35,369 bases of DNA from a virus. The stretch is taken from positions 1 to 35,369 of the IMG/VR virus record IMGVR_UViG_3300032291_003737; one strand, written 5' to 3'. The position numbers and the translations under genes are program-made. The notes beneath the pieces are model-generated. The model was not told the origin of the DNA, did not search any database, and saw only the letters and a program-made list of their open reading frames with translations. Position 1 is the first letter of the stretch; the number at the start of each line of letters is the position of its first letter. Shown piece after piece: positions 1 to 6,454 of the stretch.

Positions 1-10
1 CTGACTCCAA
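1..10. repeat. 10-bp terminal direct repeat (left copy)
   Basis: CTGACTCCAA is identical to positions 35360-35369. Overlapping the two copies makes the portal gene continuous and in frame, so this is most simply the residual overlap of a circular assembly rather than a biological repeat. Confidence 0.85.
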
Positions 11-736
11 AGGCATGTCAGTGGGCATGGGCGTGTCAATGTCTTCACTGGCGTTGCCTGCAATGTCAATCTGCGTTTGCAGCAGTTCATCCTGACGATC
101 TGCGGCCACTGAGGCCAAACTGCCCTGTGCTTCATTGATCACTGCGGCCATGTCCACACTGATCTTGCGACGACTCTGACGCAGTGTGGTCAAGCCACCT
201 TCTGCAGCCTGTGCTTCGAATGCAGCCAATTGGTCCATGGTGCCCTGCGTGGTCACATAGCGAACAAAACTTTCACGCCATGGACTGACCATCATCTCGC
301 CATTCTTGTGCAAGCAGGCATCCATGACCCAGTGTTGTAGTATGCTGTGAGGATCGTTGTTTTGATTGATCAGCTTGTGAACCATGTTGGTGGCCTGACG
401 AGCTGCTGTGGCATCTGCTTCATTGTCTGCTACGAATTCGAAATTGATCTCGCCGTTTTGTGCAATGCCTTTGGTGATAACTGCTGTGGCGTAGTCTACC
501 ACTGGTTTTACCACAGGGTGAATGTAGTCGATACCGTTGACTGGCGCAGTGCTGTTGTTGACTGGCAACAGCAGATATTGATAATCGCTGTTACGGTTGA
601 TGTTGTTTTTGGTGGCCAAGAGTCTTAGATTGGCTGAGGCTTTTTGGTCCAACAGACTTTTCATCTTTACGAATCTGGCCATCATGCCTGAGTGGCCGTT
701 TAAATTACTGATGACTACATTTTTAATATCGAACAC
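1..736 (-). CDS. Phage portal protein, N-terminal part (continues at the far end of the window)
   Basis: This is the 5' part of the portal gene, the dodecameric head-tail connector through which DNA is packaged. The frame is open from position 736 to the window edge. Across the ten-base end overlap it reads on in frame into the gene at 35369-33828, giving one protein of about 755 aa, close to the P22 portal (725 aa). I chose the GTG at 736-734 because an AAGGA ribosome site lies 8 nt upstream and the preceding gene stops only 2 nt before it. ATG codons at 685 and 682 are alternatives. The N-terminal part contains helical portal-like sequence (for example HWVMDACLHKNGEMMVSPWR) and then an acidic stretch just before the junction. 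The assignment to the portal family is recognition of family features; the in-frame continuity is seen directly. Confidence 0.85.
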   Translation of the reverse strand, partial: MFDIKNVVISNLNGHSGMMARFVKMKSLLDQKASANLRLLATKNNINRNSDYQYLLLPVNNSTAPVNGIDYIHPVVKPVVDYATAVITKGIAQNGEINFEFVADNEADATAARQATNMVHKLINQNNDPHSILQHWVMDACLHKNGEMMVSPWRESFVRYVTTQGTMDQLAAFEAQAAEGGLTTLRQSRRKISVDMAAVINEAQGSLASVAADRQDELLQTQIDIAGNASEDIDTPMPTDMPLES

Positions 737-738
737 AA

Positions 739-897
739 TTAGGTTCCTTTGTTCTTTTTGGCTGTTTTGGCTGCTTGCTTCCAAGCCTGAGCAGTAGGAG
801 CACCTTTGGTGCCAGGCTTGCGCATACGCTCTCCGGATCCGGCAGCTATGCGTTTTCTTTTGGCTTGAGTGTTGGCATATAAACCTGGTTTGGCCAT
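739..897 (-). CDS. Small basic conserved phage protein (52 aa)
   Basis: A 52-aa, strongly basic protein beginning MAKPGLYANTQAKRKRIAAG and ending in a lysine-rich tail. I recognise this as one of a family of tiny proteins often found beside the portal and terminase genes of tailed phages; its function is not known. The start is the ATG at 897-895, one base after the stop of the preceding gene, and the sequence from there on is the family-like part. A longer reading to 984 overlaps the neighbour and is not family-like. It lies between another small basic gene and the portal, so it probably belongs to the packaging/head operon. Its charge would allow nucleic-acid binding, but that is only inference. 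Confidence 0.75.
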   Translation of the reverse strand: MAKPGLYANTQAKRKRIAAGSGERMRKPGTKGAPTAQAWKQAAKTAKKNKGT

Positions 898-898
898 A

Positions 899-1123
899 TC
901 AGCAACCCCAACGCTTTCTAGCAGCCTTACCGCGCTCGCCAGTCCAACTCTCACTGCGAGCACAAAAGCTGTCGTGCCTTGCACCCTTTTTTTGCGGAGC
1001 TTTTAAATTGCTGCCGGTGGCTTTGTTATACTTGGCTCGACCTTTGGCAGTGAGTCCGGCGCCTTTGGCTACACTGAGTTTTTCACCACGGCCCACACTG
1101 AGATTAACTTTTTTATTTGGCAT
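899..1123 (-). CDS. Small conserved phage protein, DUF6321-like (74 aa)
   Basis: A 74-aa basic protein starting MPNKKVNLSVGRGEKLSVAK, with GAGLTAKGRAKYNKATGSNL in the middle and a C-terminus rich in Arg, Lys, Trp and Cys (SFCARSESWTGERGKAARKR). This pattern matches a small family of unknown function (DUF6321-like) that recurs next to phage packaging genes. The start at 1123 is where the family similarity begins, and a late-promoter-like ACTAAATA lies 20 nt upstream. No clear Shine-Dalgarno sequence is visible. It follows the large terminase gene (stop at 1153) and precedes the next small gene by 1 bp. The two cysteines could bind metal, but no known zinc motif is evident. Confidence 0.8.
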   Translation of the reverse strand: MPNKKVNLSVGRGEKLSVAKGAGLTAKGRAKYNKATGSNLKAPQKKGARHDSFCARSESWTGERGKAARKRWGC

Positions 1124-1143
1124 TGAAAATTCTGTATATAGAG

Positions 1144-1151
1144 TATTTAGT
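1144..1151 (-). promoter_or_regulatory. Late-promoter-like motif ACTAAATA
   Basis: ACTAAATA on the minus strand, 20 nt upstream of the 74-aa gene and just past the stop of the large terminase gene. It is one of six exact copies, all on the minus strand and all directly upstream of genes. It resembles the TATAAATA-type late promoter of T4-like phages. Confidence 0.5.
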
Positions 1152-1152
1152 G

Positions 1153-2787
1153 TCACATTACACCGCCAGTTTCTGCGCTCCAAGCCTTCTTCCATATGGG
1201 CTTGTCGTCGTTGCGTTGAGCTGCTGCAATCTGCATTTGATGTTTGGCATCACGAAAGCGATGGCGTGGACTACGGCTGTCCCATGGTTCAGCCCAATCA
1301 TTCAAGCAGCCCAACAAGGCATAGCGAGCACTGTCGATACAGTCATCGGGATCACTGAAGCGGCCCTTTTCATCTGCGTAATAATTCTGTGCTTCGCGTA
1401 TGAACTCAGTGCAATTTTCATTGATGTGCAGTGTGCCTAATTCCAGCATCTGCCTCATGATGTTGACGCCGTATGATTTGTGGTTAGTCCTGCGTCCCTG
1501 TTCATCTGGAGGATTCATCACGGGATCGGGATAAACATTTAATTCGTATTCTTCAAACAGTTGGCGTATGCTCATCGAGTTCATGGTATAACGACCCGGT
1601 GTGCCAGCATCGGGTGGCAGTATGATAGGAGTGCCAAACACTTCGGGACGCATGAGATGATTGATGTAATTCATGGGGTTGGCTTCTTCTGTGCCTTTGA
1701 CCACTATCTGTGTATGTAGCCAAGCTTCGCGACTTTCTGGATCCCAATACATCAAACTGATCACAGTTTTATCATTGACCAAGCCCAAGTCCAATGCGAT
1801 CAATCTCAGCAGGCCTGTGGTGCGGGCAAAGTCGTAGTCGCCAGTCTTGTATGTGGGCCAATTGCGTATTTGGAACACTGCACCCTTGCCCATGACTGGC
1901 ACACCATTGCGGCGTGCATCGCGTTCGTGTGGCAAGTAGTCTCGCTCCAACTGACGACGAGTGGTGTGCAGCAAGAATGGTTCGCCCCATGGATCGTATT
2001 CCGGCACATCATCCCAGCTGACTCGAATGTGTTCGTAGCCTTCTTCAAAGTTCCAAAACTTACTAACTAGGCCGTTGAGACCTTTGAGCGGTGTAAAACT
2101 ACACAAGACCTGACCTTGTGTGGTAGCAGTTCTAGTCACAATCTCACTGAAGAAGTCATCGGGTGGCTGTTCATCAAACACTGCTAGGTTAAGTTTGAAA
2201 CCCTGCATCTGTCTAACTTCCTGTGTGTAGTTGGCAAACAGTAGATAGCTGTTGGTGCCACTGGTGTGTCGTATCTCCACACCCAAACAGTTGGCTCCAT
2301 CGTTGCGCATGGTGTCCATTTGTATGCAGTCTCTGGGTATGATGCCTGTGCCCAATGCGTGTGTTAATTTGACATCGTTGGTGCCCAGCAATTCATTCTG
2401 CAGCACCAAGGCCACCTGTGTCCAACCCTCACCAGCCACCATGACCGTGACTGGCTTGTCGAACCGTTTGCCTTTCCACCACTCAGGATATAACCCAGTC
2501 AGGTGACAGGCTGTTTCGAAACAGGTGCTGACAGTTTTACCAATACGGTTGGCTGCCAGGATACCACGACGGTCCGAGTGGCCTGTGGCAAAGAATTTGA
2601 GTTGGTGATCAAACGGTCTGAAGTATCGGAGTTGATTAAACTCCATGTCATCTCTGACCGCGGTCACCAAATCTTCTAGGTGAAACCGGGCCGCGGTGGT
2701 TAGGTGTGCCAAACCGTTTACACTTAATCCTTGAGTATCGCACACATGTCGTAATGCTCTACGCATCAACATTGCCGGATCGATCAT
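1153..2787 (-). CDS. terL: Terminase large subunit
   Basis: The packaging motor ATPase and headful nuclease (544 aa, normal length). The ATPase domain shows a Walker A motif AANRIGKT (residues about 78-85), a hydrophobic Walker B ending LAVFDE (about 201-206) and a coupling motif CSFTPLKG (about 229-236). The C-terminal RNase H-like nuclease shows acidic residues in ALDLG (D333), PPDAG (D393) and DPDDCIDSARYAL (about 479-491). The start at 2787 is one base after the stop of the upstream gene, consistent with translational coupling. A portal, scaffold and capsid follow downstream through the genome junction. The protein acts at the portal vertex during head filling. No missing catalytic residue is seen. 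The product assignment is firm; the packaging mode cannot be read from this sequence. Confidence 0.96.
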   Translation of the reverse strand: MIDPAMLMRRALRHVCDTQGLSVNGLAHLTTAARFHLEDLVTAVRDDMEFNQLRYFRPFDHQLKFFATGHSDRRGILAANRIGKTVSTCFETACHLTGLYPEWWKGKRFDKPVTVMVAGEGWTQVALVLQNELLGTNDVKLTHALGTGIIPRDCIQMDTMRNDGANCLGVEIRHTSGTNSYLLFANYTQEVRQMQGFKLNLAVFDEQPPDDFFSEIVTRTATTQGQVLCSFTPLKGLNGLVSKFWNFEEGYEHIRVSWDDVPEYDPWGEPFLLHTTRRQLERDYLPHERDARRNGVPVMGKGAVFQIRNWPTYKTGDYDFARTTGLLRLIALDLGLVNDKTVISLMYWDPESREAWLHTQIVVKGTEEANPMNYINHLMRPEVFGTPIILPPDAGTPGRYTMNSMSIRQLFEEYELNVYPDPVMNPPDEQGRRTNHKSYGVNIMRQMLELGTLHINENCTEFIREAQNYYADEKGRFSDPDDCIDSARYALLGCLNDWAEPWDSRSPRHRFRDAKHQMQIAAAQRNDDKPIWKKAWSAETGGVM

Positions 2788-2788
2788 G

Positions 2789-3139
2789 TTACTCCTGGAA
2801 GCTCGATCGAACCAAATGCATGTGATACACTGCTTCAGTGAGGTCTGCCAATTCTGCTGGGCTCAAGATCCAAGTGGTGGGATCGGCTATGTCCACATTG
2901 GCTCGCTTGTCCAAGCCGGCTTGTAGTCTTTCGCACAACAGTCTCAGTATGTGTTCACACTGACCCGGATACTTTTCACTGAAGGCATCGCGATACACAC
3001 GATTGACCTTCTGCATGATCTTTACTTCCTGCACCAGCTTGTTGGCCAGTTGAGCTCGCGCTGTGGGTATGTCCACTCCCATGCGAGCCGCATAGTCGAT
3101 CTCAGCTTCGCGTTGAATCTCAGCTTCGGTCTGAGCCAT
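2789..3139 (-). CDS. Hypothetical protein upstream of terL (116 aa)
   Basis: A mostly helical, charged 116-aa protein (MAQTEAEIQREAEIDYAARM...), with a central Cys-containing helix (QCEHILRLLCERLQAG). It is placed tightly between a 259-aa gene (1-bp gap) and the large terminase gene (1-bp gap). No domain is recognised. Its position directly before terL would suit a small terminase or another packaging helper, but another gene further upstream (5730-6071) carries a more terminase-small-like N-terminus. I therefore leave it unassigned. Confidence 0.8.
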   Translation of the reverse strand: MAQTEAEIQREAEIDYAARMGVDIPTARAQLANKLVQEVKIMQKVNRVYRDAFSEKYPGQCEHILRLLCERLQAGLDKRANVDIADPTTWILSPAELADLTEAVYHMHLVRSSFQE

Positions 3140-3140
3140 G

Positions 3141-3920
3141 TCAATTGCCCCATGGGTTGTCTAGACTGGCACCACCGCCGCCCAACAACACAAAGTCTCT
3201 ATCGATCCAAGTGTCCCAGGCTGTGCTTTTGTTGACTTTGGTTCGAGCCATGTAACTTCTAAGACGAGTGCCCAAAGGTGTCAGCATGCCGTTCTCATTG
3301 CGGATCAGCTGTTCACCTGTTCTTGGATCCACCCATTCATATTTCTCCGGCACTTCTTTGCCATACTTGTTGACTCTAATGCCCACAGCTCTAGGAGCCA
3401 CTGGACCAATCACTTCGTAGGTTATGGCATTGTTGGTATACTTGCGAAAGATCACATCGCACTTTTGTCCACTGGCTTTCCACTGGGTGTCTGGATGTGG
3501 GAATGTTCTACTCACAAAGGTAGTGACTATGTAGTGACCCGCGATCTCTTGGGGTGGTGGTGGCACTTCGCGCAGTGTGTCCACTGGCACCAGATCGTTC
3601 TTGTCCAAGTAAGGATTCTCTGGATTAAACAGTTCAACGGGAGGTGCTGCACCGTTTAGGATATCCAAGGCTGTTTGGTATTTGTATTGGTTGCTGCGAC
3701 CTTTCAAGTCTATGCTGTGACCAGTGCGGTCGAACAGAAACTTCTCCAGCTCTTTGGCTGTGGGAAAGTCTGTCTTAAGACCTTCCAAGTCGAACATCAT
3801 CTCGGTGTTGGCTTCCACTTTGGGTGCGGGTGCAGGTGTGGATTTGGTTTTGGTTGCGGGTGCGACTGATTGCTCAGTCTGTTGGTTCCAAACATTTGGT
3901 TTGGCGTCTTGCTTGTTCAT
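3141..3920 (-). CDS. Conserved phage hypothetical protein (259 aa)
   Basis: Residues 1-40 form a low-complexity Ala/Pro/Thr/Lys tail (ATKTKSTPAPAPKVEANTE). A predicted folded part follows, from about residue 41 to the end, with mixed alpha/beta character and a C-terminal Gly-rich stretch (LLGGGGASLDNPWGN). A good ribosome site (AAGGA, 9 nt before the ATG) supports the start at 3920. It is the first gene after a roughly 130-bp gap containing two hairpins and is followed at 1 bp by the gene upstream of terL. I do not recognise the family. Its position in the packaging operon suggests a head or packaging role, but that is inference. Confidence 0.85.
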   Translation of the reverse strand: MNKQDAKPNVWNQQTEQSVAPATKTKSTPAPAPKVEANTEMMFDLEGLKTDFPTAKELEKFLFDRTGHSIDLKGRSNQYKYQTALDILNGAAPPVELFNPENPYLDKNDLVPVDTLREVPPPPQEIAGHYIVTTFVSRTFPHPDTQWKASGQKCDVIFRKYTNNAITYEVIGPVAPRAVGIRVNKYGKEVPEKYEWVDPRTGEQLIRNENGMLTPLGTRLRSYMARTKVNKSTAWDTWIDRDFVLLGGGGASLDNPWGN

Positions 3921-3976
3921 ATCATTTCCTTTAAATTAAATTATGAGACTGGCTCAATTTGGCTGTTTAGTCGACT

Positions 3977-4045
3977 GCTGAGAGAAACAGTAAAAATCTC
4001 AGCTTGGGCATCCTTGAGTATACTGTTAATACCAGTCTCAAGGAT
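3977..4045 (-). terminator. Two tandem hairpins after the 78-aa gene (possible attenuator)
   Basis: Directly after the stop at 4051 there are two inverted repeats. ATCCTTGAG (4010-4018) pairs with CTCAAGGAT (4037-4045) around an 18-nt loop. GCTGAGA (3977-3983) pairs with TCTCAGC (3997-4003) around a 13-nt loop. On the minus strand a run of five T lies inside the second loop rather than after a stem. They could weaken transcription or mark an RNA-processing site between the upstream small genes and the packaging operon. Confidence 0.4.
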
Positions 4046-4050
4046 ACTTA

Positions 4051-4287
4051 TTACTTTTTAAAGCTGCGCTTGCCACTATTGTCGCCTACCTGATCAGCCT
4101 TATTGACATAATCACTGCGACTTTGACCGCGAGCACTGAACATGTTCAACACCATATCGGCCAATGGAGCACGGGCGGCTTTGTCGGCCACGCACATCTT
4201 GCGTTTGCCATCATGAGCATCTGCATTGCCCACTCGTGGACCTTGTGCCACATTTACATTCTTAACACTTTTTGGATTGGTCATCAT
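4051..4287 (-). CDS. Small basic hypothetical protein (78 aa)
   Basis: A 78-aa basic protein (MMTNPKSVKNVNVAQGPRVG...) ending RSFKK, with two cationic clusters. A GAGGAA ribosome site precedes the first ATG at 4287; a second ATG follows immediately. No domain is recognised. It is part of a run of very small basic proteins (5421 down to 4051) that are largely coupled by overlaps. Two hairpins follow it. The Gly/Arg/Lys content would suit nucleic-acid or capsid-interior binding, but nothing in the sequence proves that. Confidence 0.75.
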   Translation of the reverse strand: MMTNPKSVKNVNVAQGPRVGNADAHDGKRKMCVADKAARAPLADMVLNMFSARGQSRSDYVNKADQVGDNSGKRSFKK

Positions 4288-4308
4288 AAGGTATTTTCCT
4301 CGTTAGTT

Positions 4309-4662
4309 TTAATTCGATCCCGGAGCCACTGGTGTAAAGAATACACTGGTGGTGCCTGAGGCTGTGATGGCTGCAACAAAAACATTGGCCTGTGTGCTCA
4401 TGAGCGCTGGACCAAAGTTGCCTGTGATGGTCATGCTTTCGTTGGGCGTTAGAATTGTGCCGCCGCCCGGACTACTCACATTGGGGTAGGTCATGTTGAC
4501 TGCGTCAGCGTATGTGCCAAACACGCCCACATAAGCATACACACTGGCATTGGCATTGGTCACATGGAATGTGTTTGTTTGCACAGCCACATTGGCCACA
4601 TTGGCTGTGGCTGACGCATTGGGCGTTAACTTTACTGTATTTCCAACTACTACCATGGTCAT
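4309..4662 (-). CDS. Beta-rich putative virion protein (117 aa)
   Basis: A Thr/Val/Asn/Ala-rich protein with almost no charged residues (VANVAVQTNTFHVTNANASV, ending TPVAPGSN), the typical make-up of a small beta-sandwich structural protein such as a head-decoration or fibre-associated protein. The start at 4662 follows the upstream stop by 2 nt, with a GTAGGGATG purine-rich stretch as a likely ribosome site. Its composition differs sharply from its basic neighbours and resembles the tail-fibre genes of this genome. The decoration role is inference; no family is recognised. Confidence 0.75.
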   Translation of the reverse strand: MTMVVVGNTVKLTPNASATANVANVAVQTNTFHVTNANASVYAYVGVFGTYADAVNMTYPNVSSPGGGTILTPNESMTITGNFGPALMSTQANVFVAAITASGTTSVFFTPVAPGSN

Positions 4663-4664
4663 GA

Positions 4665-5054
4665 TTATTTCATCCCTACATTGATAGCATCCGGATTAGG
4701 GAAGCCTTTGCACACTGTGCCACCATCGATCTTGCCGCCTTGAGCTGCTGTGGCAATGGTTTTCTTGTGTGGATCCTTGGTTGGGCTTGGTCCCACAGCC
4801 TTTGGACTGCTGCTGGCATTGCCCGTTCGCTGACTGGCCATCATGCCCATGTTGACCAAGCGTCCGTCATTGCTGTGACCGGAGTATTGATTCTTGGCAT
4901 AGATATTCTTGGCACGATTAACGCCGTCACCCATCATGCCCGAGCTGGCTAAGCCCTGGTCGGTTTGGCTGGCGTTCATGCGTGGCTTGACTGTGCTGGC
5001 GTTGGCCTTCATGTTGTTGCCAGGCTTGCGGCCTATTGTAGAGTTCGAGTTCAT
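4665..5054 (-). CDS. Basic Ser/Asn/Gly-rich hypothetical protein (129 aa)
   Basis: A low-complexity, basic 129-aa protein rich in Asn, Ser, Gly, Met and Lys (starts MNSNSTIGRKPGNNMKANAS), probably largely disordered. Its ATG overlaps the stop of the preceding 59-aa gene in an ATGA, which indicates translational coupling. The next gene begins 2 nt after its stop. No domain or catalytic motif is visible. Confidence 0.75.
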   Translation of the reverse strand: MNSNSTIGRKPGNNMKANASTVKPRMNASQTDQGLASSGMMGDGVNRAKNIYAKNQYSGHSNDGRLVNMGMMASQRTGNASSSPKAVGPSPTKDPHKKTIATAAQGGKIDGGTVCKGFPNPDAINVGMK

Positions 5055-5230
5055 TTGGTTTTTCCTTTGATCGGTCTGGTTGTCTTACCAGCACCTGCCG
5101 ACCTTGCGTGTGCTGCCCTGGCTTCTTTACTGCCTTGTTTCATGATCATTTTAGTAGGGTTCATATTGTATGTGCCCTTGAGTTCTACTGCGGTTCTTTT
5201 ACTCCGAGATTTAGGTTTCAATAACATCAT
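5051..5230 (-). CDS. Small basic hypothetical protein (59 aa)
   Basis: A short reading frame starts MMLLKPKSRSKRTAVELKGT and ends TTRPIKGKTK, with a strongly positive net charge. It is coupled at both ends by 4-base ATGA overlaps: its ATG overlaps the stop of the 64-aa gene upstream, and its TGA overlaps the ATG of the 129-aa gene downstream. That double coupling, and the way it exactly fills the space between two genes, are the main reasons to call it real. The function is unknown. Confidence 0.75.
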   Translation of the reverse strand: MMLLKPKSRSKRTAVELKGTYNMNPTKMIMKQGSKEARAAHARSAGAGKTTRPIKGKTK

Positions 5231-5421
5231 AGCTTATGACCTTTCTCATCCATGTCTTCCGCATTGTTCAATTGATGCTCACTGCGAGTCATCTTCGATC
5301 GGGTTGGCTTGACCACAGTGGGCGTGACCACAGCACGATGATAATCTTCACTGCGTCGACGACTATGAGCACTGTGTGATTCAATGCCGCCTTGAGTAGA
5401 TGTGTTGCTGGGCTTCTTCAT
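5227..5421 (-). CDS. Small hypothetical protein (64 aa)
   Basis: A hydrophilic 64-aa protein (MKKPSNTSTQGGIESHSAHS...) rich in Ser, His and Arg and probably disordered. It is the first of three ATGA-coupled small genes. There is no purine-rich ribosome site; a late-promoter-like ACTAAATA lies only 7 nt before the ATG, so the message may have almost no leader. The function is not recognised. Confidence 0.7.
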   Translation of the reverse strand: MKKPSNTSTQGGIESHSAHSRRRSEDYHRAVVTPTVVKPTRSKMTRSEHQLNNAEDMDEKGHKL

Positions 5422-5428
5422 TATTAAT

Positions 5429-5436
5429 TATTTAGT
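5429..5436 (-). promoter_or_regulatory. Late-promoter-like motif ACTAAATA
   Basis: An exact ACTAAATA on the minus strand, ending 7 nt before the ATG at 5421. A start site a few bases downstream, as for T4-type late promoters, would give a nearly leaderless message. Confidence 0.45.
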
Positions 5437-5452
5437 TCGAATCAGATCGGGG

Positions 5453-5737
5453 TCAATTGGCCAAGCCAGGATAACTGCGTCGAGCTGGTAAGGTTCTATC
5501 TGGATTCAATTGATCTGTGTCTCGAGCTGCACTTTGTCTACCACCCATGATTTTAGCATGATAGCGAATGCTTTGATCTTGGCTGCGTCTGCTGTGTGGT
5601 TGGTCAAAAGTCTTATGCGGACCTTTTGGTTTTTTGTTCAGCGCACCTTCGCTGATTAGGTTCTTGGTTTCACTGATGCTGCCCAATGGTCGAGCCCGTG
5701 TGATTTCACTGACTCTGGGTGTCTTGTTCTTATTCAT
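5453..5737 (-). CDS. Basic hypothetical protein (94 aa)
   Basis: A 94-aa protein rich in Arg, Lys, Pro and Ser (MNKNKTPRVSEITRARPLGS...), probably disordered. I chose the ATG at 5737, which overlaps the upstream stop by 8 bases (ATGAATAA). A longer reading to 5770 would overlap the neighbour more deeply. No family is recognised. Like its neighbours it is small, basic and tightly packed, fitting a set of DNA-, RNA- or capsid-binding helpers. Confidence 0.65.
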   Translation of the reverse strand: MNKNKTPRVSEITRARPLGSISETKNLISEGALNKKPKGPHKTFDQPHSRRSQDQSIRYHAKIMGGRQSAARDTDQLNPDRTLPARRSYPGLAN

Positions 5738-6071
5738 CTCGGGTCTTTCTGGCCATGGCGGCCAATGCATCAGTGAATGCCACTCGCTTGGCTTCGATTA
5801 GATCATCATTCACAGTCAAATCCAAGTCTACCTTGTCGGCCACTACCTTGCTGAGAAACAGTTTATCATATTGATGTATCATACCTTTGTCACCTTCGGC
5901 TAGACAGTTGGTATAGTTGTCCACCAATTGTTCCACATAGGTTCGACCAGTGCTCATTTCTATCTGATCTAGTATGGCCTGGCCGCTGAGTTTGGTGCTG
6001 ACACCTGCGGGACGGCCTGCGCCTGCTCTAGCTCCGCCGCGACTGCTGATCTTAATCTTGTTTGTGGCCAT
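5730..6071 (-). CDS. Putative small terminase-like or DNA-binding protein (113 aa)
   Basis: The N-terminus has the Gly/Arg-rich signature RGGARAGAGRPAGVSTKLSG, common at the start of phage small terminases and other phage DNA-binding proteins. A helical part follows (LDQIEMSTGRTYVEQLVDNY, then a stretch to residue 113). Small terminases recognise the packaging site and hand DNA to the large subunit. Its position upstream of terL, in the same direction and separated by other small genes, is compatible with that. ACTAAATA lies 39 nt upstream of the ATG; no clear ribosome site is visible. The alternative is a general DNA-binding protein, and the 116-aa gene adjacent to terL competes for the small-terminase role. 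Confidence 0.7.
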   Translation of the reverse strand: MATNKIKISSRGGARAGAGRPAGVSTKLSGQAILDQIEMSTGRTYVEQLVDNYTNCLAEGDKGMIHQYDKLFLSKVVADKVDLDLTVNDDLIEAKRVAFTDALAAMARKTRDE

Positions 6072-6110
6072 ATGTAAATATCGAATTCTGATTTTGATTC
6101 CGTGTTAAAT

Positions 6111-6118
6111 TATTTAGT
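6111..6118 (-). promoter_or_regulatory. Late-promoter-like motif ACTAAATA
   Basis: An exact ACTAAATA, 39 nt upstream of the ATG at 6071 and just downstream of the terminator that closes the 80-aa moron-like gene. It would restart transcription for the small-gene/terminase operon. Confidence 0.55.
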
Positions 6119-6121
6119 CGT

Positions 6122-6150
6122 AAAAAAACCCACCAAGTTAAGGGTGGGTT
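6122..6150 (-). terminator. Rho-independent terminator of the 80-aa gene
   Basis: On the minus strand AACCCACC (6150-6143) pairs with GGTGGGTT (6134-6127) around an 8-nt loop, and the stem runs into seven T (6128-6122). This is a textbook intrinsic terminator for leftward transcription, 25 nt after the stop codon. Confidence 0.9.
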
Positions 6151-6161
6151 CGAAACCTATT

Positions 6162-6175
6162 ACACTTTAGGAGGT
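6162..6175 (-). promoter_or_regulatory. 3' UTR element complementary to the gene's own Shine-Dalgarno
   Basis: Immediately after the stop codon the transcript reads ACCTCCTAAAGTGT, a perfect 14-nt reverse complement of the ribosome-site segment at 6440-6427 in front of the same gene. In the mRNA the two can pair and hide AGGAGG. It sits between the stop codon and the terminator. The complementarity is seen directly; the regulatory effect is inferred. Confidence 0.6.
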
Positions 6176-6418
6176 TTAGGTTTTTAATAACATTACTAAA
6201 AAATCTTGTTGAAACTCTTTGTTATTCCAAACAATATCATTAATTTGATATTGAACATTATCTACATTAACAAATCTTTGTCCCCAACTGTGGAATATTG
6301 GATCTCTGTATCGATTTAGAATTACATCTAAACTTGCTTCTTTTGCACTATCCAAATCTTCTTCATCTCGAATTGTGATAATGTGCCATGGACCGCGCTT
6401 ACCTTTTTGAATTTCCAT
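6176..6418 (-). CDS. Moron-like hypothetical protein (80 aa) in an autonomous cassette
   Basis: An 80-aa soluble protein (starts MEIQKGKRGPWHIITIRDEE) with acidic and aromatic residues and no recognised domain. Its DNA is visibly more AT-rich than the surrounding structural genes. It has its own sigma70-like promoter (TATAAT with a 17-nt spacer), a perfect AGGAGGT ribosome site 7 nt before the ATG and a strong terminator. None of the neighbouring genes has this full set. Such self-contained units are typical of phage morons: transferred genes expressed independently of the phage programme, often acting in host interaction, superinfection exclusion or counter-defence. A 14-bp inverted repeat flanks the gene and places an anti-ribosome-site in the 3' UTR. 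The specific function is unknown. Confidence 0.8.
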   Translation of the reverse strand: MEIQKGKRGPWHIITIRDEEDLDSAKEASLDVILNRYRDPIFHSWGQRFVNVDNVQYQINDIVWNNKEFQQDFLVMLLKT

Positions 6419-6426
6419 TGTGTGTT

Positions 6427-6440
6427 ACCTCCTAAAGTGT
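6427..6440 (-). promoter_or_regulatory. Strong ribosome site with two possible masking structures
   Basis: ACACTTTAGGAGGT precedes the ATG at 6418 and contains a consensus AGGAGG at ideal spacing. It is the perfect complement of 6162-6175. In addition CATTGT just upstream (about 6447-6442) can pair with ACAATG, which includes the start codon, closing a local hairpin over the same site. Confidence 0.65.
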
Positions 6441-6454
6441 TACAATGTGTAGCA

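Noticed and set aside
1117-1440. Plus-strand frames opposite the terminase gene
   Set aside because: Antisense to the C-terminal nuclease region of terL and without ribosome sites or recognisable domains.
6144-6156. A GGTTCGAAACC sequence resembling a tRNA T-arm
   Set aside because: No acceptor stem, D-arm or anticodon arm can be placed around it; the bases belong to the terminator region.
6162-6440. Inverted repeats around the 80-aa gene as insertion-sequence ends
   Set aside because: No transposase or target-site duplication; one arm coincides exactly with the ribosome site, so a regulatory role fits better.
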